A program made the position numbers and the translations under genes. The notes below the pieces were generated by a model. That model had not been told where the DNA came from and did not search any database. It saw nothing but the letters and a program-made list of their open reading frames with translations. From Acinetobacter sp. (GTDB lineage: Bacteria; Pseudomonadota; Gammaproteobacteria; Pseudomonadales; Moraxellaceae), in contig JAUNHS010000037.1 of assembly GCA_030523805.1 (NCBI GenBank), positions 1 through 15,092 on the forward strand: a stretch of DNA of 15,092 nucleotides. The letters are read 5' to 3'. Positions 15,040-15,092 of this stretch are shown here, in pieces. Position 1 is the first letter of the stretch. Every line of letters starts with the position of its first letter.

Positions 15040-15092
15040 ATGGCTAAGGCTAAGTTTGAACGTAATAAACCACACGTAAACGTGGGTACAAT
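15040..15092 (+). CDS. tuf: Elongation factor Tu, N-terminal fragment (runs off right edge)
   Basis: Carries aminoacyl-tRNA to the ribosome as a GTP complex. Seventeen complete codons and two bases are visible; they read MAKAKFERNKPHVNVGT, the expected EF-Tu N-terminus just before the GHVDHGKT P-loop, which lies outside the window. AAGGA at about 15028-15032 precedes the ATG by 7 nt. It is the fourth gene of the str operon. A second tuf copy elsewhere in the genome is common in Proteobacteria but cannot be judged here. Confidence 0.97.
   Translation, partial: MAKAKFERNKPHVNVGT

Overview
The window looks like chromosomal DNA of a gammaproteobacterium of the Moraxellaceae, most likely Acinetobacter or a close relative. 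It is AT-rich. The str operon proteins (S12, S7, EF-G, start of EF-Tu) are of the type I recall from Acinetobacter, including a 712-residue EF-G. The lower-expression proteins are unusually rich in Gln and His. This placement is inferred from protein resemblance and composition, not from a search. I see no insertion sequence, phage gene, tRNA, rRNA or CRISPR array.

Layout. Positions 1-7242 are all transcribed leftward. From right to left they hold a membrane-bound C13 (legumain/caspase-fold) peptidase, a DUF898/YjgN-type multi-pass membrane protein, a membrane-anchored M48 metallopeptidase, ribulose-phosphate 3-epimerase (rpe), a methylated-DNA cysteine methyltransferase (ogt-like), and the first 665 codons of ftsK, which runs off the left edge. 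A 406-bp gap (7243-7648) separates this block from the rightward nadE (glutamine-dependent NAD+ synthetase). nadE converges on a leftward pair, a yhiN/HI0933-family flavoprotein and a PLP-dependent D-cysteine desulfhydrase/ACC deaminase-family enzyme. A bidirectional terminator (9287-9322) sits at the convergence. From 11600 rightward lies the str operon: rpsL, rpsG, fusA and the first 17 codons of tuf.

How the genes work together. The str genes form one translation operon with a near-consensus promoter and a strong stem-loop in each spacer. The rpsL-rpsG spacer is where S7 autoregulation acts in E. coli. The C13, DUF898 and M48 genes look like a functional cassette: two membrane-attached peptidases of unrelated fold flank a polytopic membrane protein, all on one strand. 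This is the best candidate here for a poorly described system. rpe (pentose phosphate pathway), ogt (alkylation repair), nadE (NAD biosynthesis) and ftsK (chromosome segregation) are ordinary housekeeping genes.

The least expected structures are non-coding. One is a five-unit, 13-bp imperfect tandem repeat through the stop codon of the M48 gene (3449-3513). Another is a perfect 12-bp hairpin placed where the rpsL mRNA should begin. A third is a 10-nt duplication of the fusA ribosome-binding context inside an upstream hairpin loop.
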